NCBI GenBank assembly: GCA_964017045.1
Contig: OZ024808.1
Span: 20,701,284-20,765,283, forward strand
Reading direction: 5' to 3'
Length of the DNA: 64,000 bases
Source: Omphiscola glabra
Taxonomy: Eukaryota; Mollusca; Gastropoda; Lymnaeidae
Position numbers and translations under genes: made by a program. This document shows positions 43,140-56,014 of the stretch, in pieces. The notes below the pieces were generated by a model, which did not search any database, was not told the DNA's origin, and was given only the letters and a program-made list of their open reading frames with translations. Position 1 is the stretch's first letter, and every line of letters begins with the position of its first letter.

Positions 43140-43326
43140 GCAGGGCCGACCCTAACAATTGCGGGGCCCTATGCGAAACAGATTGCGCGGGGCCCAGTCT
43201 GGGTAGAGGATAATGATAATAAGTGAAAATTAAGATTTTGTATTAGAAAATAAATTCGGGGCGCGGCCTATGAAAGTGCGGGGCCCAATGCGGCCGCATA
43301 GGTCGCAGTGGCCTAAGGCCGGCCCC
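43140..43326. mobile_element. hAT-like MITE with GGGCCGGCCC ends and 8-bp TSD
   Basis: A 187-bp element starts gcagggccgaccct and ends ctaaggccggcccc, with internal cggggccc motifs near both ends. It is flanked by the perfect duplication gatgacaa (43132-43139 and 43327-43334). No coding capacity. Confidence 0.75.
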
Positions 43327-43699
43327 GATGACAATCAGTGTTAATTGTGTTTCACTGTACTCTTCATGAGCTCCACATCGCAAGTTTTGTCGGAATTTTC
43401 ATTGTGTAAATGTCAATGTCATACCGCCTACGGGACTCCATCTCCGGGTTTGATTTCAGTTTGTTTTCTCTTAGATGAGGTGCCATCCAAAGTTAATGAG
43501 TACGTCCACCCGGTTATTGCGGCAATTAAACATTGCTTTTGGCACTATCAGTTTCCAATTGTTCGTCTCAAATTTTGCAACACTATACTATAAGAACGAC
43601 TGCTCGTCAACACACTTCTAGACGCACAGTCTGCCGAGATGAGTTCTTGTTTAAGTTGGTACCTATTGCACTGGCCCATAAATATAGAACTTCCTCGAA

Positions 43700-43932
43700 A
43701 CATCTGAGTTGTAACATTTTAGTCGTGACATCTTAGGCGTAACATTCAAGTCGTAATCTATTAGTCACAACATCCAAGTCGCAACATCCGAGTCGTAACA
43801 TCTCATTCGTAGCATTCAAGTCGTAACATGTTAGTCGTAACATCCAAGTCGCAACATCCGAGTCGTAACATCTTAGTCGTAACATCCAAGTTGTAACATC
43901 TTAGCCGCAACAGCTTAGTCGTAACAATCCAT
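43700..43932. repeat. 14-bp minisatellite
   Basis: About 16 units of agtcgtaacatctt/agtcgtaacatcca. Confidence 0.88.
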
Positions 43933-44389
43933 TCTCAATGTCAAGACATATCATTTAAAAATAGTACATCCTTTCTTAACCTAATGTTATCATCCTCATC
44001 TGTGACATGACGTCACATTTCCAATGGCTTTCCAATACCTGAAGTCTGAACACTTCCATATTTCACAGCATTCCAGACACAAAATAATTAGCAAGAAAAT
44101 GTTTTTTTTTTTTGTTTTTTTCTCGAGCCACGAATCAAGAACATTCTAAAATCCCATACATTTATGTGTTGCTTACACCAATTGGGGGGGGGGGCGCCTG
44201 CTTTCAGGTCGTTTTAAGTAAATAAATAATGGAACGAGATCATGTTTAGGCTCGAAAAAAAAAAGACAGAAAAAAATAACAGATTATATTAATATATCTG
44301 TCTTTTGTCCGGCTTAAACACACCGTGTTCAAATATGTATTTACTTTCCACGCAAAGGATGTTGAGGGAGGCATGTCGAGTATGTGAGT

Positions 44390-44510
44390 TAGAGAGTTTT
44401 AATTAGTCAGTGAACGCTCTTCCCGCGCTTGACCGAGTGACGTATTTTTATGGTAATTGTGACGTATTGTCTGGTCTGTATTGTGACGTAAGCTTTAGTC
44501 TTGACGAAGT
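44390..44510 (+). repeat. Dispersed repeat R2, copy b
   Basis: Parallel to 9670-9795 with the same block order (cagtgaacgctcttcc, gcgcttgac, gtgacgtattgtctg, tgtattgtgacgta, gtcttgac). Confidence 0.65.
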
Positions 44511-45622
44511 ACTCAATCCTGCAGAACAGAGGAGCTGACAGGGTATATCATCCTGTTTTGCGGAGAATTGTTTTGTCCTTATACTCATCGTAAGAAGGTA
44601 TTCTTGTATGTTTGCATGAATGGCTGAGTATGCCAAGCTGGACGGTGAGTACTATGTGATACCAAAAGTTTTGAAAACTTTCGTAAAAATGCGAGTTCCA
44701 GACACTCGCTAATGCGTAACAACGACCACACTATTAAGATACATCCTGGTCTATTTTCTGTCGTCTCGAGCAAGTCCTGTCATTGGATCAAAAAGGGAAG
44801 GACTATAGTGCGAGGCTGACGAATTAAACAGCTGTCCTTGACCTTAAACAAAATGCAGCTCAAGTCAAGACTTCTACTCAAGCCTTGGACATATTTGCAT
44901 GCGTAGGGCGAACAAATAAGACACATAATCTAAACACAAAAAGAACACACTGTCTCACTGTGTTGTATTAACATAATATCCTGAATTTACAGTATTCAAA
45001 AGATTGTTTACCGCACCATGTACGCTATCCTTACACACTTAAGTTTCCTATACTCGTACCAATCTACACATTCCCCACACTTCCCCCCCCCCCATTCTAG
45101 AACCGCGCCTGGGACTATTGTGTGGTCACATCAGCAATGTTATCTTTATTTGAACAGAACCCGAATTAAGACATTATCTTGGCAGGGCAGACCACTCCAT
45201 CATAAAACATCACCGAGCCGTGAGGCTTACCGGCCCCTGATACAGAGCAGACGTGAGGAACATTTCGTTTTTCCCCCTCACCTACATAAACAGTATGGTG
45301 CTCGCTAATTGTTCGGTGGATTATACCTGTTAACAAACACGTTATAACTGCCATGTGTATCACTCACCTTCGGTCAGGTGGTGTTAATGTCGCCTTAAGG
45401 TGCCGTTATCAAAACCACTTTCTTTTCTTGCCAATATACATTTTTTTTTTCCGTTTAAGTTAAGTAAAACACAATACATTTTTTAAAAATATTTCGTTTT
45501 TTTTTTTTTTTAATTTACCCGAAACTAATATTATTATCAACATATTACGACATTTGCTTAGCAAATAATATTTTTTTGTTGTTGATGTTTTTCATTTTGT
45601 TTTGAAAGCATTCCATAATTTA

Positions 45623-45784
45623 TTAAAAAACAGCGTAAGTATCTCCCAGTGGAAGTGCTGAGTACAGTTCATGCTGTTGGCTGTTTTGGTTTTTGTTATC
45701 GACCTGGCCATCTGCATAATGCCGTGGGCCTGGCTTCCCATTCGAAGGAATATAATATCCCTTACCACTAATAACAATACTTCT
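45623..45784 (-). CDS. Candidate 3'-terminal exon (tail-like), unassigned
   Basis: After an acceptor-like gtttagttcag, 54 codons are open and end TAA. The peptide is hydrophilic (GYYIPSNGKPGPRHYADGQ) and ends HELYSALPLGDTYAVF, with a YxxL motif like cytoplasmic tails of single-pass receptors. An AATAAA (45619-45624) overlaps the stop codon. No upstream exon is identified, so this may be chance. Confidence 0.25.
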   Translation of the reverse strand, partial: RSIVISGKGYYIPSNGKPGPRHYADGQVDNKNQNSQQHELYSALPLGDTYAVF

Positions 45785-46755
45785 CTGAACTAAACAGCGA
45801 ATAACAATTCTGTCTAACGATATTTGAAACGCATGAATGTATAGCGGGCAATTCAAAGAGCATATTATATTTTACTTTGGTTTTCAAATCGCTTGATTTG
45901 TTTTTCTGCTAGCCCAAACTGTTTCTTGTATTACACATAATTTCTGTCCACTGACATATCTACACTTATATTACCCATTGCAGCCAATTTCAGCAATGTA
46001 ATTATTGCCCTCTTTTCCGCCAGGACCCATCTTTACTGGCTAGTATATGTGTTTATACAATGTAAACACTAATGCATTTTAATTATATGTTCCATTCAAT
46101 AGGATTTGCTTGATGTCTCCTATGGTATATTTTGTTGACATAATTCATTGTCTCCATTTTACAGTGGCCGCGTTTCATTTAAATTCCATTACGTCATTAT
46201 TTGTCTCAAATAATTCACAATTTGTCAACATAAAAAAGTTGTCTCATTTTGTTTTATCAACTTGACATGACACAACGGTTGATGAAATTGGTTTCCAGAA
46301 TTGCCAAACACAAAATAAAATGTTATAGAAGTGGAAAGATGACCAGATCATTGGTCATGTATTAAAGTCTCAAGATAAAGTTCACAAATTTCTGTAAAAA
46401 TAAAATTTGGAAGCACATTTCTACTCCAATATACAGTGATAGCAAATAACTTTTGGTTGATCAACGCCTGGCTTTGCTCTGTAAGAACAAATACGACTGA
46501 AGCAATAAATAATGTATTCGCACAAGCTGGTTCCAACTGTAGCGACCAGTTCGTCAGCTTGCTCGCACTCCAAGAAACCATAAAACTTACTTGTTCTAAA
46601 CTCATTTTTTTGTATGCGACCCCGACAACGATAGAAATACTGTCAAGGAATTGCATTTTTTTTTTTTAATTGCTGTTCAGCGCATAAGGAAATTAAGTTC
46701 AATACAGTACACGCCAAAAATAGCTGTACTGAAACTGTCGCATCTTGAACGCGTA

Positions 46756-46851
46756 CTAATATTCATTAACGGTGTATGGCCCCGATCGCCAAATGTTCCC
46801 TGAGCTGTCAAAGAAGTTGTGTGGAGCTGTTGTTTTCGGAAATGTGTCTCC
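46756..46851 (-). CDS. Candidate short terminal exon, unassigned
   Basis: Acceptor tttatcttcacag, then 31 codons (GDTFPKTTAPHNFFDSSGNI, then WRSGPYTVNEY) and TAG. Composition is protein-like and the acceptor is strong. Same phase (0) as the candidate at 45623-45784. An overlapping longer open frame in another phase looks less natural. Family unknown. Confidence 0.22.
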   Translation of the reverse strand, partial: GDTFPKTTAPHNFFDSSGNIWRSGPYTVNEY

Positions 46852-47159
46852 CTGTGAAGATAAAACATTTTCGTCGCTGGCCACCACTTTCTTTCGTTGG
46901 TAAGTGATGTGTTGATTGTCATGCGGGGTCGTGCTTGAAAAATAAATGTGTCAGAACCATTCAAAAAGAGATATTTGAATAAGGTTGTACCAAGAATCAC
47001 AGTCATTACGTCTACGAGAAACATTTCTCAAACTGGACTTGAGCGCCCCGATTGTATAAGCACATGGCTATAGTTTCATACCGCATAAAAGTTCGGACAA
47101 CATTTGACGGAGCCCAGCTACGTGAGCTAGGTTAATGTATTGTGGACATTTCTGGCGAT

Positions 47160-47240
47160 GGTGTACGGCAGTGTTTCCCAGACTTTCGACATTTGTGTAC
47201 CCCTGTCTACATTTTCCGTAACACCGAGAACCCCTCGTTA
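47160..47240. mobile_element. hAT-end-like fragment
   Basis: The text cagtgtttcccagactttcg followed by cccctg resembles a hAT terminal sequence. Only one end is visible; no duplication found. Low-confidence remnant. A similar fragment (gtagtggttctcaagcggtt) is near 48318. Confidence 0.3.
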
Positions 47241-47244
47241 AAAA

Positions 47245-48470
47245 AAATGCATATACTTTAATAACAATAAAAATTATTTATTTTTTTCCCCACCAAACTA
47301 TTTCCTTCCCACACTTTGGTCAACACTGGCGTACGAGGATCCAGTTTTCATAACAATGCGGGATTCTCCGAAGAAGGTCCCATTAACTTTTGGTCGATCT
47401 GATCTCCCTTTGTTTTACCATTCTGGTGAAAGAGTAATGTTCCAGAACCGCGTAATTTGTTGACATCTTTTTTTTTTTCAAAACCTATTTTGGCATTGTT
47501 CTTACACATTTGATCAAACACTGTCACCATTTACGTCCCCCATTTAAGCCACTATTTACGTCACGATTTATGTTCACTAAAATTATAATTTGAAAAGATT
47601 GCTCAACTGATAATACCTTTTCCTCCGTTGAGAGACAACTGGCCAACATTTTATCGTCTTGACTTCTGTGGTCACGTGGCTGGCGCCACGGGCAGCCGAC
47701 ACACGCACGTGCGCGCTCCAGATGTGGCAGTTTCAGTCCTGCTAGTTTGGTCGCATGCAGTCTATTCAGCTTTTGTGCATCATATGCTTTGGAACATGTT
47801 ATGGATTTATTAAATAGTTTTTAAACTATATCTAGAGTCGTTGTGAAGTCGGAATCGCTTTGAAAGTTCTGCCTGGTTCTACTTTGTTGCAACACACAAT
47901 TTCACTTCTACAAAAACACGGCAACTGAGAAAATTTAAAAAAATTTAATACTTTTTTTTGACCAAATGACTAGAACTCATTATCCGTGACGTCAGTGCAA
48001 AGAGGAGGTGGGGTTCGTGGGTATAACCCCTGATTGATTCATGTGGGATCAACTTGTTGCAAGGTGATTCCTGGCACTACTTCTGAAGTAAAAGCCTTTA
48101 AGAGTCTCTACAGCAGCTTCAACTTAAGTTTATCGACTCAACATCCAGGGATAGAGTTACGCGGCTTAACAGAAATGAAGCAATTTTAGAACTGCACCAA
48201 AAGAAGGGGGTGGTGGGGGGGGGGGGTAGGAAGGACGTACACGCAGAGGGACTTATTTCACCATAAGAACCTCATGTTTTATTCAGATAGTAACGACTTT
48301 GGCATAAGACTCTAAAGTAGTGGTTCTCAAGCGGTTGTCCATAGTCCTTGAGGTATTGGCTTTGCTCTGACACTTGGTGCATCGTCTTTAGGCAGCACAC
48401 ATAACATTACATGATAAATGTAATACATTTTGCGCTTAAAATATTGTGACTTGGCAATGACCCGTTAAAA
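47245..48470. other. No supported gene
   Basis: A GC-richer patch at 47625-47770 contains CACGTG and several open frames on both strands but no recognisable domain. A G run lies at 48208-48226. Otherwise unremarkable. Confidence 0.4.
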
Positions 48471-48475
48471 TTTCC

Positions 48476-48820
48476 TCATACAACAGGCATGTATCACTAT
48501 ACTCGTACAAATGTCCCCATACAACAGGCATGTATCGCAATAGCCTTACACATGCCCCCATAAACAGGCATGTATCACTATACCCGTACAAATTTACCCA
48601 TACAACAGGCATGTATCACTATACATGTACAGATGTCCCCATACAACAGGCATGTATCACTATACCCTACAAATTTACCCATACAACAGGCATGTGTCAC
48701 TATACCCGTACAAATGTCCCCCATACAACAGGCAAGTATCACTATACCCATACAAGTGTCCCCATACAACAGGCAAGTGTCACTATACCCGTACAAATGT
48801 CCCCATACAACAGGCATGTG
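48476..48820. repeat. 42-bp minisatellite
   Basis: About eight copies of a 42-bp unit (catacaacaggcatgtatca plus ctatacccgtacaaatgtcccc). Indels shift the frame between copies, so long open frames do not reflect a protein. Confidence 0.9.
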
Positions 48821-49559
48821 ACATATTTAAAGTGTTTTACTTGTAATTTGGATGTATGTGTCCATCTATCATTGATCGATATTCTTGAAACATTTTGTAA
48901 ATCATAATTAAGCAACATTTATTGTAAAAATTGTTTTAATTAGTCAAAGAATTACTTAAGGTATTAATGTAATACTACTGTATTACTCTGTAATAACAGA
49001 GACGAGAAACTTTTTTCCAACGACGCAACGTCCCATCTTAAGGGGGAAGAGAGCTGTGGTGCATTGTAGACAACAGAAAGGCTTCGAGATGTAAAAATTA
49101 TGAGGACACCTACCCTAGGATGTTGTGAGCACAAGAAGGTTTTCGCCCAAGAGTCGCAGTAAATCAATATTTTGAGTACTTCTTCCCATACATTTAGTAG
49201 ACAAAAATGATTAGTTAAAAGCTAGAAATTGAAATAATATTTAAGAAAACAAAAACAGAAGGAAAAAAACGGGGGAAAAAAGCACTTTGTCAATGTTTAT
49301 TGATGCTAGGAGCCGGGCATATAGATCTGGAAGTTCACCAGCAATACTAATCCATTAGGAATTGAACGTCTGCTGAACTCCCATGGGGGGATATGGCCAG
49401 GCAGCCATATTTGTTTATGTCTTTACAGAAGTAACGGATGGTCAAGGACATGGGGAATACGTGTACCACCCAGAAGCGGAGTTAGTGGGAGGTATCATGT
49501 GGGTGCTTGGATCAAATATTTTTTCAGAAGTTATTATGGGCAGAAATCTTTATTGTATT

Positions 49560-50035
49560 AATTGGATGTAATTGGATATAGTGTGTCATAAGTGGTAAGA
49601 TGTAGTGCAGTTGGTCATAAATGGTGAGATGTAGTGTGTCACGACTGTTGAGATGTAGTGTGTCATAAGAGGTGGAATGCAGTGTGTCATATGTAGTAAG
49701 ATGCAGTGTGTCATATGTGGTGATTTTAGTGTGTCACATGTGGTGAGGTGTAGTGTGTCACAAGTGGGGAGATGTAGTGTGTCACAAGTGGGGAGATGTA
49801 GTTTGTCACAAGTGAGGAGATGTAGTGTGTCACCAATGGTGAGGTGTAGTGTGTCACCAGTGGTGAGATGTAGTGTGTCACAAGTGGGGAGATGTAGTTT
49901 GTCACAAGTGAGGAGATGTAGTGTGTCACCAGTGGTGAGATGAAACGTGTCACCAGTGGTGAGATGTAGTGTGTCACAAGTGGGGAGATGCAGTGTGTCA
50001 CAAGTGTGGAAATGCAGTGTCTCACAAGCGGTGTG
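49560..50035. repeat. 24-bp minisatellite
   Basis: About 19 copies of gtagtgtgtcacaagtgggg plus agat. A three-fold period gives Cys/Val/Ser and Thr/His/Ile frames that are artefacts. Confidence 0.92.
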
Positions 50036-50629
50036 TTGTCAGTATCTTTAAAGGAATTTAGAATTGTTATTTGATAGACGTCTTACCGAGATTGTGTAGG
50101 GAGGAAGAAGTGCATCTTGGGCCAAAGGATATGCCTGCATCTGGATAGTGATTATCCTAATATGGGCTTTACACATTTTTTATTAAAATCATGAATTTGT
50201 GCTGCGGCTCTGTCGGTCCTGAAATGTTACTGTAATTTTTTTTTTTTTGGTGCGAATATATGAAGGTCTTTCCTGTAAAACAGCTTTGCTCATGTACATG
50301 AGAGCATTGTGTTGAGTGTTGATTTACTTGACGCCTGAACGTTCTCAAACATACCTTTATTGAATGATCCTTCATAGACCCGGGTTGACAAACTCTAAAG
50401 CCACAGTTGTGGCGAATGAAAGGTAACATTCGCAAAACTATAATAATATGTTAAAACGCATAAAACACCTCTGTTAACTCAAATTAACAGTTAACTATCA
50501 TTCAAGACACAATTTTTTTTTTTACATTTTTTTAAATGCAATGTATTCCTTTTTTTTTTCATTTTGTATACTGTATCAACAAAAAGAAATTGGCCTCAGG
50601 TAACGGTTCAATTGAAGATTTAATTTAAA

Positions 50630-50716
50630 GGTTGCATTTCACAAATAGGTTGCATTACACAATAAGGTTGCATTTCACAAAAGGTTGCATTTCACAAAAA
50701 GTTGCATTTCACAAAA
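50630..50716. repeat. 17-18-bp minisatellite
   Basis: Five units of aggttgcatttcacaaa. Confidence 0.85.
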
Positions 50717-51189
50717 GCTTATGTATGCCTATATATGAAACGAAACTAATCCAATGTTGTTCAAAAGTGACAATATTTGACGTGGTCCTTATTGTAATCT
50801 ATATTATATTATATGCTATAGTTTCCGTTGACCAAGTCAACATATCAGAAATGGTGGCCGATGTGTGCAATAGGGGCGACTACGGAAGAGTACCGATTGC
50901 ATGAGAGCATCAGTAGCAGATACAAAAATGACAGAGTAGAAAACAGAATTATAGAAATTGTGTTCAGATATAAGGTGGCGTACTAGGTTTGATGGGGCTG
51001 GTGCCAAGAGATTACAGTGTGATAACTGTTTCAACTTGGAGGAATGTAATTTCAATATGCGACTCCGTGGAATAGATTATGTGATAATGACAAAGAGGAT
51101 ATTATAAAGATCTTATTATTAGGGAGATGGTGTTATTTAGATGATTTTTTTTTTAAAATATTAAAATAAAAGGATGGTATGAAGTATGA

Positions 51190-51655
51190 AGCTGATGTTG
51201 TGAAGATGATCTTATTAAGATCATGTTGTGAAACTAATGCTATGAAGATGATTTTGTGAAGCTCATGTTGTGAAGATCATGTTGTGAAATTGATGTTATG
51301 AAGCTCATGTAGTGAAGATGGTGTTATGAAGATGGTGTTATGAAGATCATGTAGTGAAGATAGTGTTATGAAGATCATTTAGTGAAGATGGTATTATGAA
51401 GATCATGTAGTGAAGATTGTGTTAAGAAGATCATTTAGTGATGATGGTGTTATGAAGATCATGTAGTGACGATGGTGTTATGAAGATCATGTAGTGACGA
51501 TAGTGTTATGAAGATCATGTAGTGAATATAGTGTCATGAAGATCATTTAGTGAATATAGTGTTATGAAGATCATTTAGTGAAGATGGTGTTATGCAGATC
51601 ATGAAGTGAAGATGATGTTATGAAGATCATGTAGTGAAGATGGTGTTATGAAGGC
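51190..51655. repeat. 28-bp minisatellite
   Basis: About 16 diverged copies of gaagatcatgtagtgaagat plus ggtgttat. Left part is more decayed. Confidence 0.88.
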
Positions 51656-51861
51656 GAAGTTACGAAGTTGATGAGTTGATTGTGATAATGTAAATCAAAA
51701 GATGATAGCAATGATCATTTTAAGGCATGCATGTCGTGCCGTGTGGAGAAGATATGACACTCTAATCACGAGTAACGAGAATGTACGGATTAAAGTATTT
51801 ACAGTTAATCATTTAATTCATATGAATAAGATTCGTTTCAAATATGTTTATTCTTTTCACC

Positions 51862-52416
51862 TCTCAGTTGCATCAAACTGTAACATTCACCTCTCAGTTA
51901 CATCAAACTGTAACATTCACCTCTCAGTTACATCAAACTATAACATTCACCTCTCAGTTACATCAAACTATAACATTCACCTCTCAGTTACATCAAACTA
52001 TAACATTCACCTCTCAGTTACATCAAACTGTAACATTCACCTCTCAGTTACATCAAACTGTAACATTCACCTATCAGTTACATCAAACTATAACATTCAC
52101 CTCTCAGTTACATCAAACTATAACATTCACCTCTCAGTTACATCAAACTATAACATTCACCTCTCAGTTACATCAAAATATAACATTCACCTCTCAGTTA
52201 CATCAAACTGTAACATTCACCTCTCAGTTACATCAAACTGTAACATTCACTTCTCAGTTACATCAAACTATAACATTCACCTATCAGTTACATCAAACTA
52301 TAACATTCACCTCTCAGTTACATCAAACTATAACATTCACCTCTCAGTTACATCAAACTATAACATTCACCTATCAGTTACATCAAACTGTAACATTCAC
52401 CTCTCAGTTACGAAGC
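51862..52416. repeat. 30-bp minisatellite
   Basis: About 18 copies of ctctcagttacatcaaacta plus taacattcac, highly uniform. The 10-residue peptide repeats in two plus-strand frames follow from the period. Confidence 0.94.
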
Positions 52417-52559
52417 AGTCCGTTACATTCAACAATCAGGCCAACAGTATTCGTTACAGTTTCCTTAGTACTCCAGTACCATTCCAACCTTTTCCCCTCC
52501 TCTGATTTTCTGGCCCGTGGCGTGCTTTGTTTATTTCCTGTTTTGAAGCAACATCTCAG

Positions 52560-52679
52560 TGTACACAAACGTTTGTGTGAGGTCGACGGAAGACTGTGCC
52601 CGGAACACGCGTTCCCGATATGTTCTTGATGTTGGGGAACCGTGGTACATAGACGCACGTAATGACTTCTTTTGTGTGG
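52560..52679 (+). CDS. Candidate plus-strand internal exon, unassigned
   Basis: Acceptor-like agcaacatctcag and donor TGTGG followed by GTACCT bound a 120-base frame, phase 1 at both ends. It reads YTNVCVRSTEDCARNTRSRY, then DVGEPWYIDARNDFFCVG, three cysteines and a balanced composition. It is CpG-rich compared with its surroundings. Other frames, including all minus frames, are also open here, and no partner exon was found. Confidence 0.25.
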
Positions 52680-52699
52680 GTACCTGGGCTGGCTGATAT

Positions 52700-53115
52700 A
52701 ATAGTATATTTAAACTCACAATACAGTAGCCTTATTCTGTTTAAATTATGTGCATTTGTACTTATTTTGTTTGCTATTCTTATAGACGGCAACTGGAAAT
52801 GAGTACGAAACCGATTTCTACGAAAATCAATTTGTACGAAAGAATGTTGCTTGAACAATCATTTTTTTCCACTTTAAATTTAATTTTCAAAGAAGATTAA
52901 AAAAAAAAAAAATGAAGAAAAAAAAAAAAAAATGTACGAGTTGGAAATGGTGGTGAATTGCAATTTTTTTATAACATAATTTAATGTTGTGTTTTATTAA
53001 ATTTTTAAAATATTATTTCCGGCCAATCAACATTGCTTCGCACTAATCGGGTTTTTACTAGTTTCCAAAGACCTTTATGGTCATATATAAGACGTGAAAG
53101 GGAATAGCTAGAAAT
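52700..53115. other. No supported gene
   Basis: AT-rich with A runs near 52900-52930; nothing recognised. Confidence 0.4.
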
Positions 53116-53117
53116 TC

Positions 53118-53292
53118 ATCATTTCATAGTCTCATATTCTCATAGTTTCATATTCTCATAGTCTCACCGTCTCGCAGCCTCATAGTCTCATAGTCTCATA
53201 GTCTCACCATCTCGCAGCCTCATAGACTCATAGTCTCATAGTCTCATAGTCTCACCATCTCGCAGCCTCATAGACTCATAGTCTCATAGTCT
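53118..53292. repeat. (catagtctca)n minisatellite with accatctcgcagcct blocks
   Basis: A 10-bp unit is organised in larger repeats, each closed by accatctcgcagcct. About three higher-order copies. Confidence 0.85.
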
Positions 53293-54114
53293 TCAGTGTA
53301 CAATGAAGACCATGCGCATTATATAAGACTAGCCTATTTACATCAGTGATACATGCACAAACTTAAACCTATACCAACAATGGGAAAGACACAAAAAAAA
53401 AACAAAAAAAAAACTTTTCACATGTATACCTTAAAATAAAAAAATAAAAAATCTTCACATATTCTTAAAATGAAATGATTTAAAGACAACACTTAGCTTT
53501 GAAAGCCCACAAAATTCAATATTTATAAATTGTATAAATAAAGCATCAACGATTTGGCTGCTAAGTTTAATTGATGGCATTTGGAATGGTAAAAGCCTAA
53601 GACGCCGCCCCTTTCTGTCATTTTGTTTCAAGGTCACTGTGAAACACTTGTTTCAAAACTTCTGAGGATCAGCGCGAGCTTTGCAAACCGATCACGTGAC
53701 ACTCCCGAGGAGGGGAGCCCAGGCCGCAACCCATCCACGCGGTTGTCAGCTTTGTCTTAAACTCCCAGAGCCCCCGGTCGACTAAGTGTTCATGGTGATT
53801 ACAAACCTCCCCCCTCTCCCCCCCCCCAACACATTCCAACTTTAACTGTTATCACTGGCCAGACTGCCCGTGCTGGAGACCGTTATGTGATCTGCTTCCT
53901 GTGTTTGTTTAGTGTCTGGTTCTGACGCGAGACTTGACTGGACAACAACTGACCCTGTGTCTGCTGTCGAGTTTAATCTGCACGGGGGATCTTAAAAAGT
54001 GAATACCTGGGGGTCGAACGGTCACTTTGTCTAGTCCAACAAAAATAAACCAAGGTTTCTAGTCTAGCATTTGAAAAATACCCATGTAAAATATCGTCTC
54101 GTTAAAATGTGGAG

Positions 54115-54380
54115 AAAGAAAAATGATGTGAACTATTTCGAGAAAGTGTCTTAAATTACCATAATGAATGATAATGTGAACTATTTCCAGATAGTGCCAT
54201 AATGAATGATAATGTTAACTATTTCCAGATAGTGCCATAATGAATGATAATGTGAAATATTTCTAGGTAGTGCCATTCATAATGTGAAATATTTCGAGAT
54301 CGTGCCATAATGTGAACTGTTTCGAGATAGTGCCATAATGTGAAATAGTTACAGATGGAGCCATAATATGAACTATTTCA
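54115..54380. repeat. Diverged ~33-bp tandem repeat
   Basis: Seven diverged units around gtgaactatttccagatagt plus gccataatgaatgataat. Confidence 0.75.
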
Positions 54381-54455
54381 AGTTCTGAAGCGCCCTCCTC
54401 TTTAACTGACATTGCATGATCACTGACTCCGATGTATCTTAAATATCACCTTTAC

Positions 54456-54812
54456 CGACAGACAGGAGATTTACAGCTCACTATCACCGACAGACAGGAG
54501 ATTTACAGCTCACTATCACCGACAGACAGGAGAGTTACAGCTCACTATCACCGACAGACAGGAGATTTACAGCTCACTATCACCGACAGACAGGAGATTT
54601 ACAGCTCACTATCACCGACAGACATGAGATTTACAGCTCACTATCACCGACAGACAGGAGATTTACAGCTCACTATCACTGACAGACAGGATAGTTACAG
54701 CTCACTATCACCGACAGACAGGAGATTTACAGCTCGCTATCACCGACAGACAGGAGATTTACAGCTCACTATCACCGACAGACAGGAGATTTACAGCTCA
54801 CTATCACCGACA
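54456..54812. repeat. 32-bp minisatellite
   Basis: Eleven copies of caccgacagacaggagattt plus acagctcactat, very uniform, so probably recent. Confidence 0.94.
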
Positions 54813-54819
54813 TATTGAC

Positions 54820-56010
54820 ATCTGAAACGCATTGTTTCACCTGATTCTCAGCCTGTATTACATAATACATTGTTCCTCCAATGGGCAAGCACTTGATAGG
54901 CCGACGTTCAATACGTTATTCCGTCGACACAAACAGAAACAACTTTCCAGAGCCCACAAGGAAGACCATTTTCAGATCTTTTGCTATACTTAACATAATC
55001 GCGAGATTAAAATAAATTCAATCAAATATCTAAAACTTCTTGAGGAAATATGAAAATTATGACGCAGTCACGATCATAGAGCAAATTTTCACGTGTAAAC
55101 CCTCCCCCCCCCTTTTTTCCCTCAACGCTCAACCACCTGCCCGTCTGGCCTTTCTTGGCGCCCCATCATGAGTGCGAGCAATTTATAACTCCTGTTAAAT
55201 CCTGTTATGACAGTGCATTAGTGATCTCCACTCACATCTAGCGGCCGGCGTTATGAAAATCCAATCACTCACATGACAGTTTCACTCAGCGCGGACATCT
55301 TCCCCGTGGAAATAAAAAAAATGGTAGTCGCTTCCCCTTGAACTAGGTTCCTGTGGAATATTGGGAGAAAAATGGAAGAAAAGATGTGTGTACGATTTTG
55401 GGGTGGAGCTGGCTGTGTTGAAATAATGATGAAGAGGAAGTTGAAAGTTAGCTAGGGATTTTGATTCGGGCTAAAGGATTTCTGTTTAACTTCGGGTACC
55501 CACAATTTATCGAGCATATAGCTATCCACTTATTTTCGACACGACATAAAAATTTAAGTCAAAGACTTTCACCGGAGTATGGAGTTAGAAGATCGTTATG
55601 AAAAATAATGTTGTTTACGGATTCTGTAAAGGGTCTTTTGTTACTTATGCCCCTGTTCTGAGGAAATCTCAAGAGAATATTGTAAATGACTGCGAAGACC
55701 TGACCATCGGTCATTTCAATCTCTCAGTGGACGTGCGCGTGATTGAAATCGATCTCACGGCTCGGCGCGTCGCTCATCACCTCATCAAGTTAGTTTCTAA
55801 AAGAACGGTGAGGGTGATACCCTACTCCAAGTCACGACCATCTTTTTCGGACAGTATGCACTCTGAGTCCGTCGCAAATATTCTCATTCAGTTATTAGTG
55901 GACCTTGCATGTGAGAGGAGCACAGTTATATAAAGTATTCTTGCATTCAAAGGTATATACAAAAAATCTCTAAAAATATACATTTTCAAACACCAAAAGT
56001 CAAATCCTTC
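54820..56010. other. No supported gene
   Basis: An open frame of 111 codons (55598-55933, plus) has no family motif and no credible splice context. The rest is AT-rich unique sequence. Confidence 0.35.
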
Positions 56011-56014
56011 CAAG

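Noticed and set aside
51702..52629. Two plus-strand frames of over 260 codons
   Set aside because: Decapeptide repeats from the 30-bp array, in more than one frame at once.
55598..55933. Plus-strand 111-codon open frame
   Set aside because: No recognised motif, no convincing splice sites, no neighbour exons. Kept only as unassigned.
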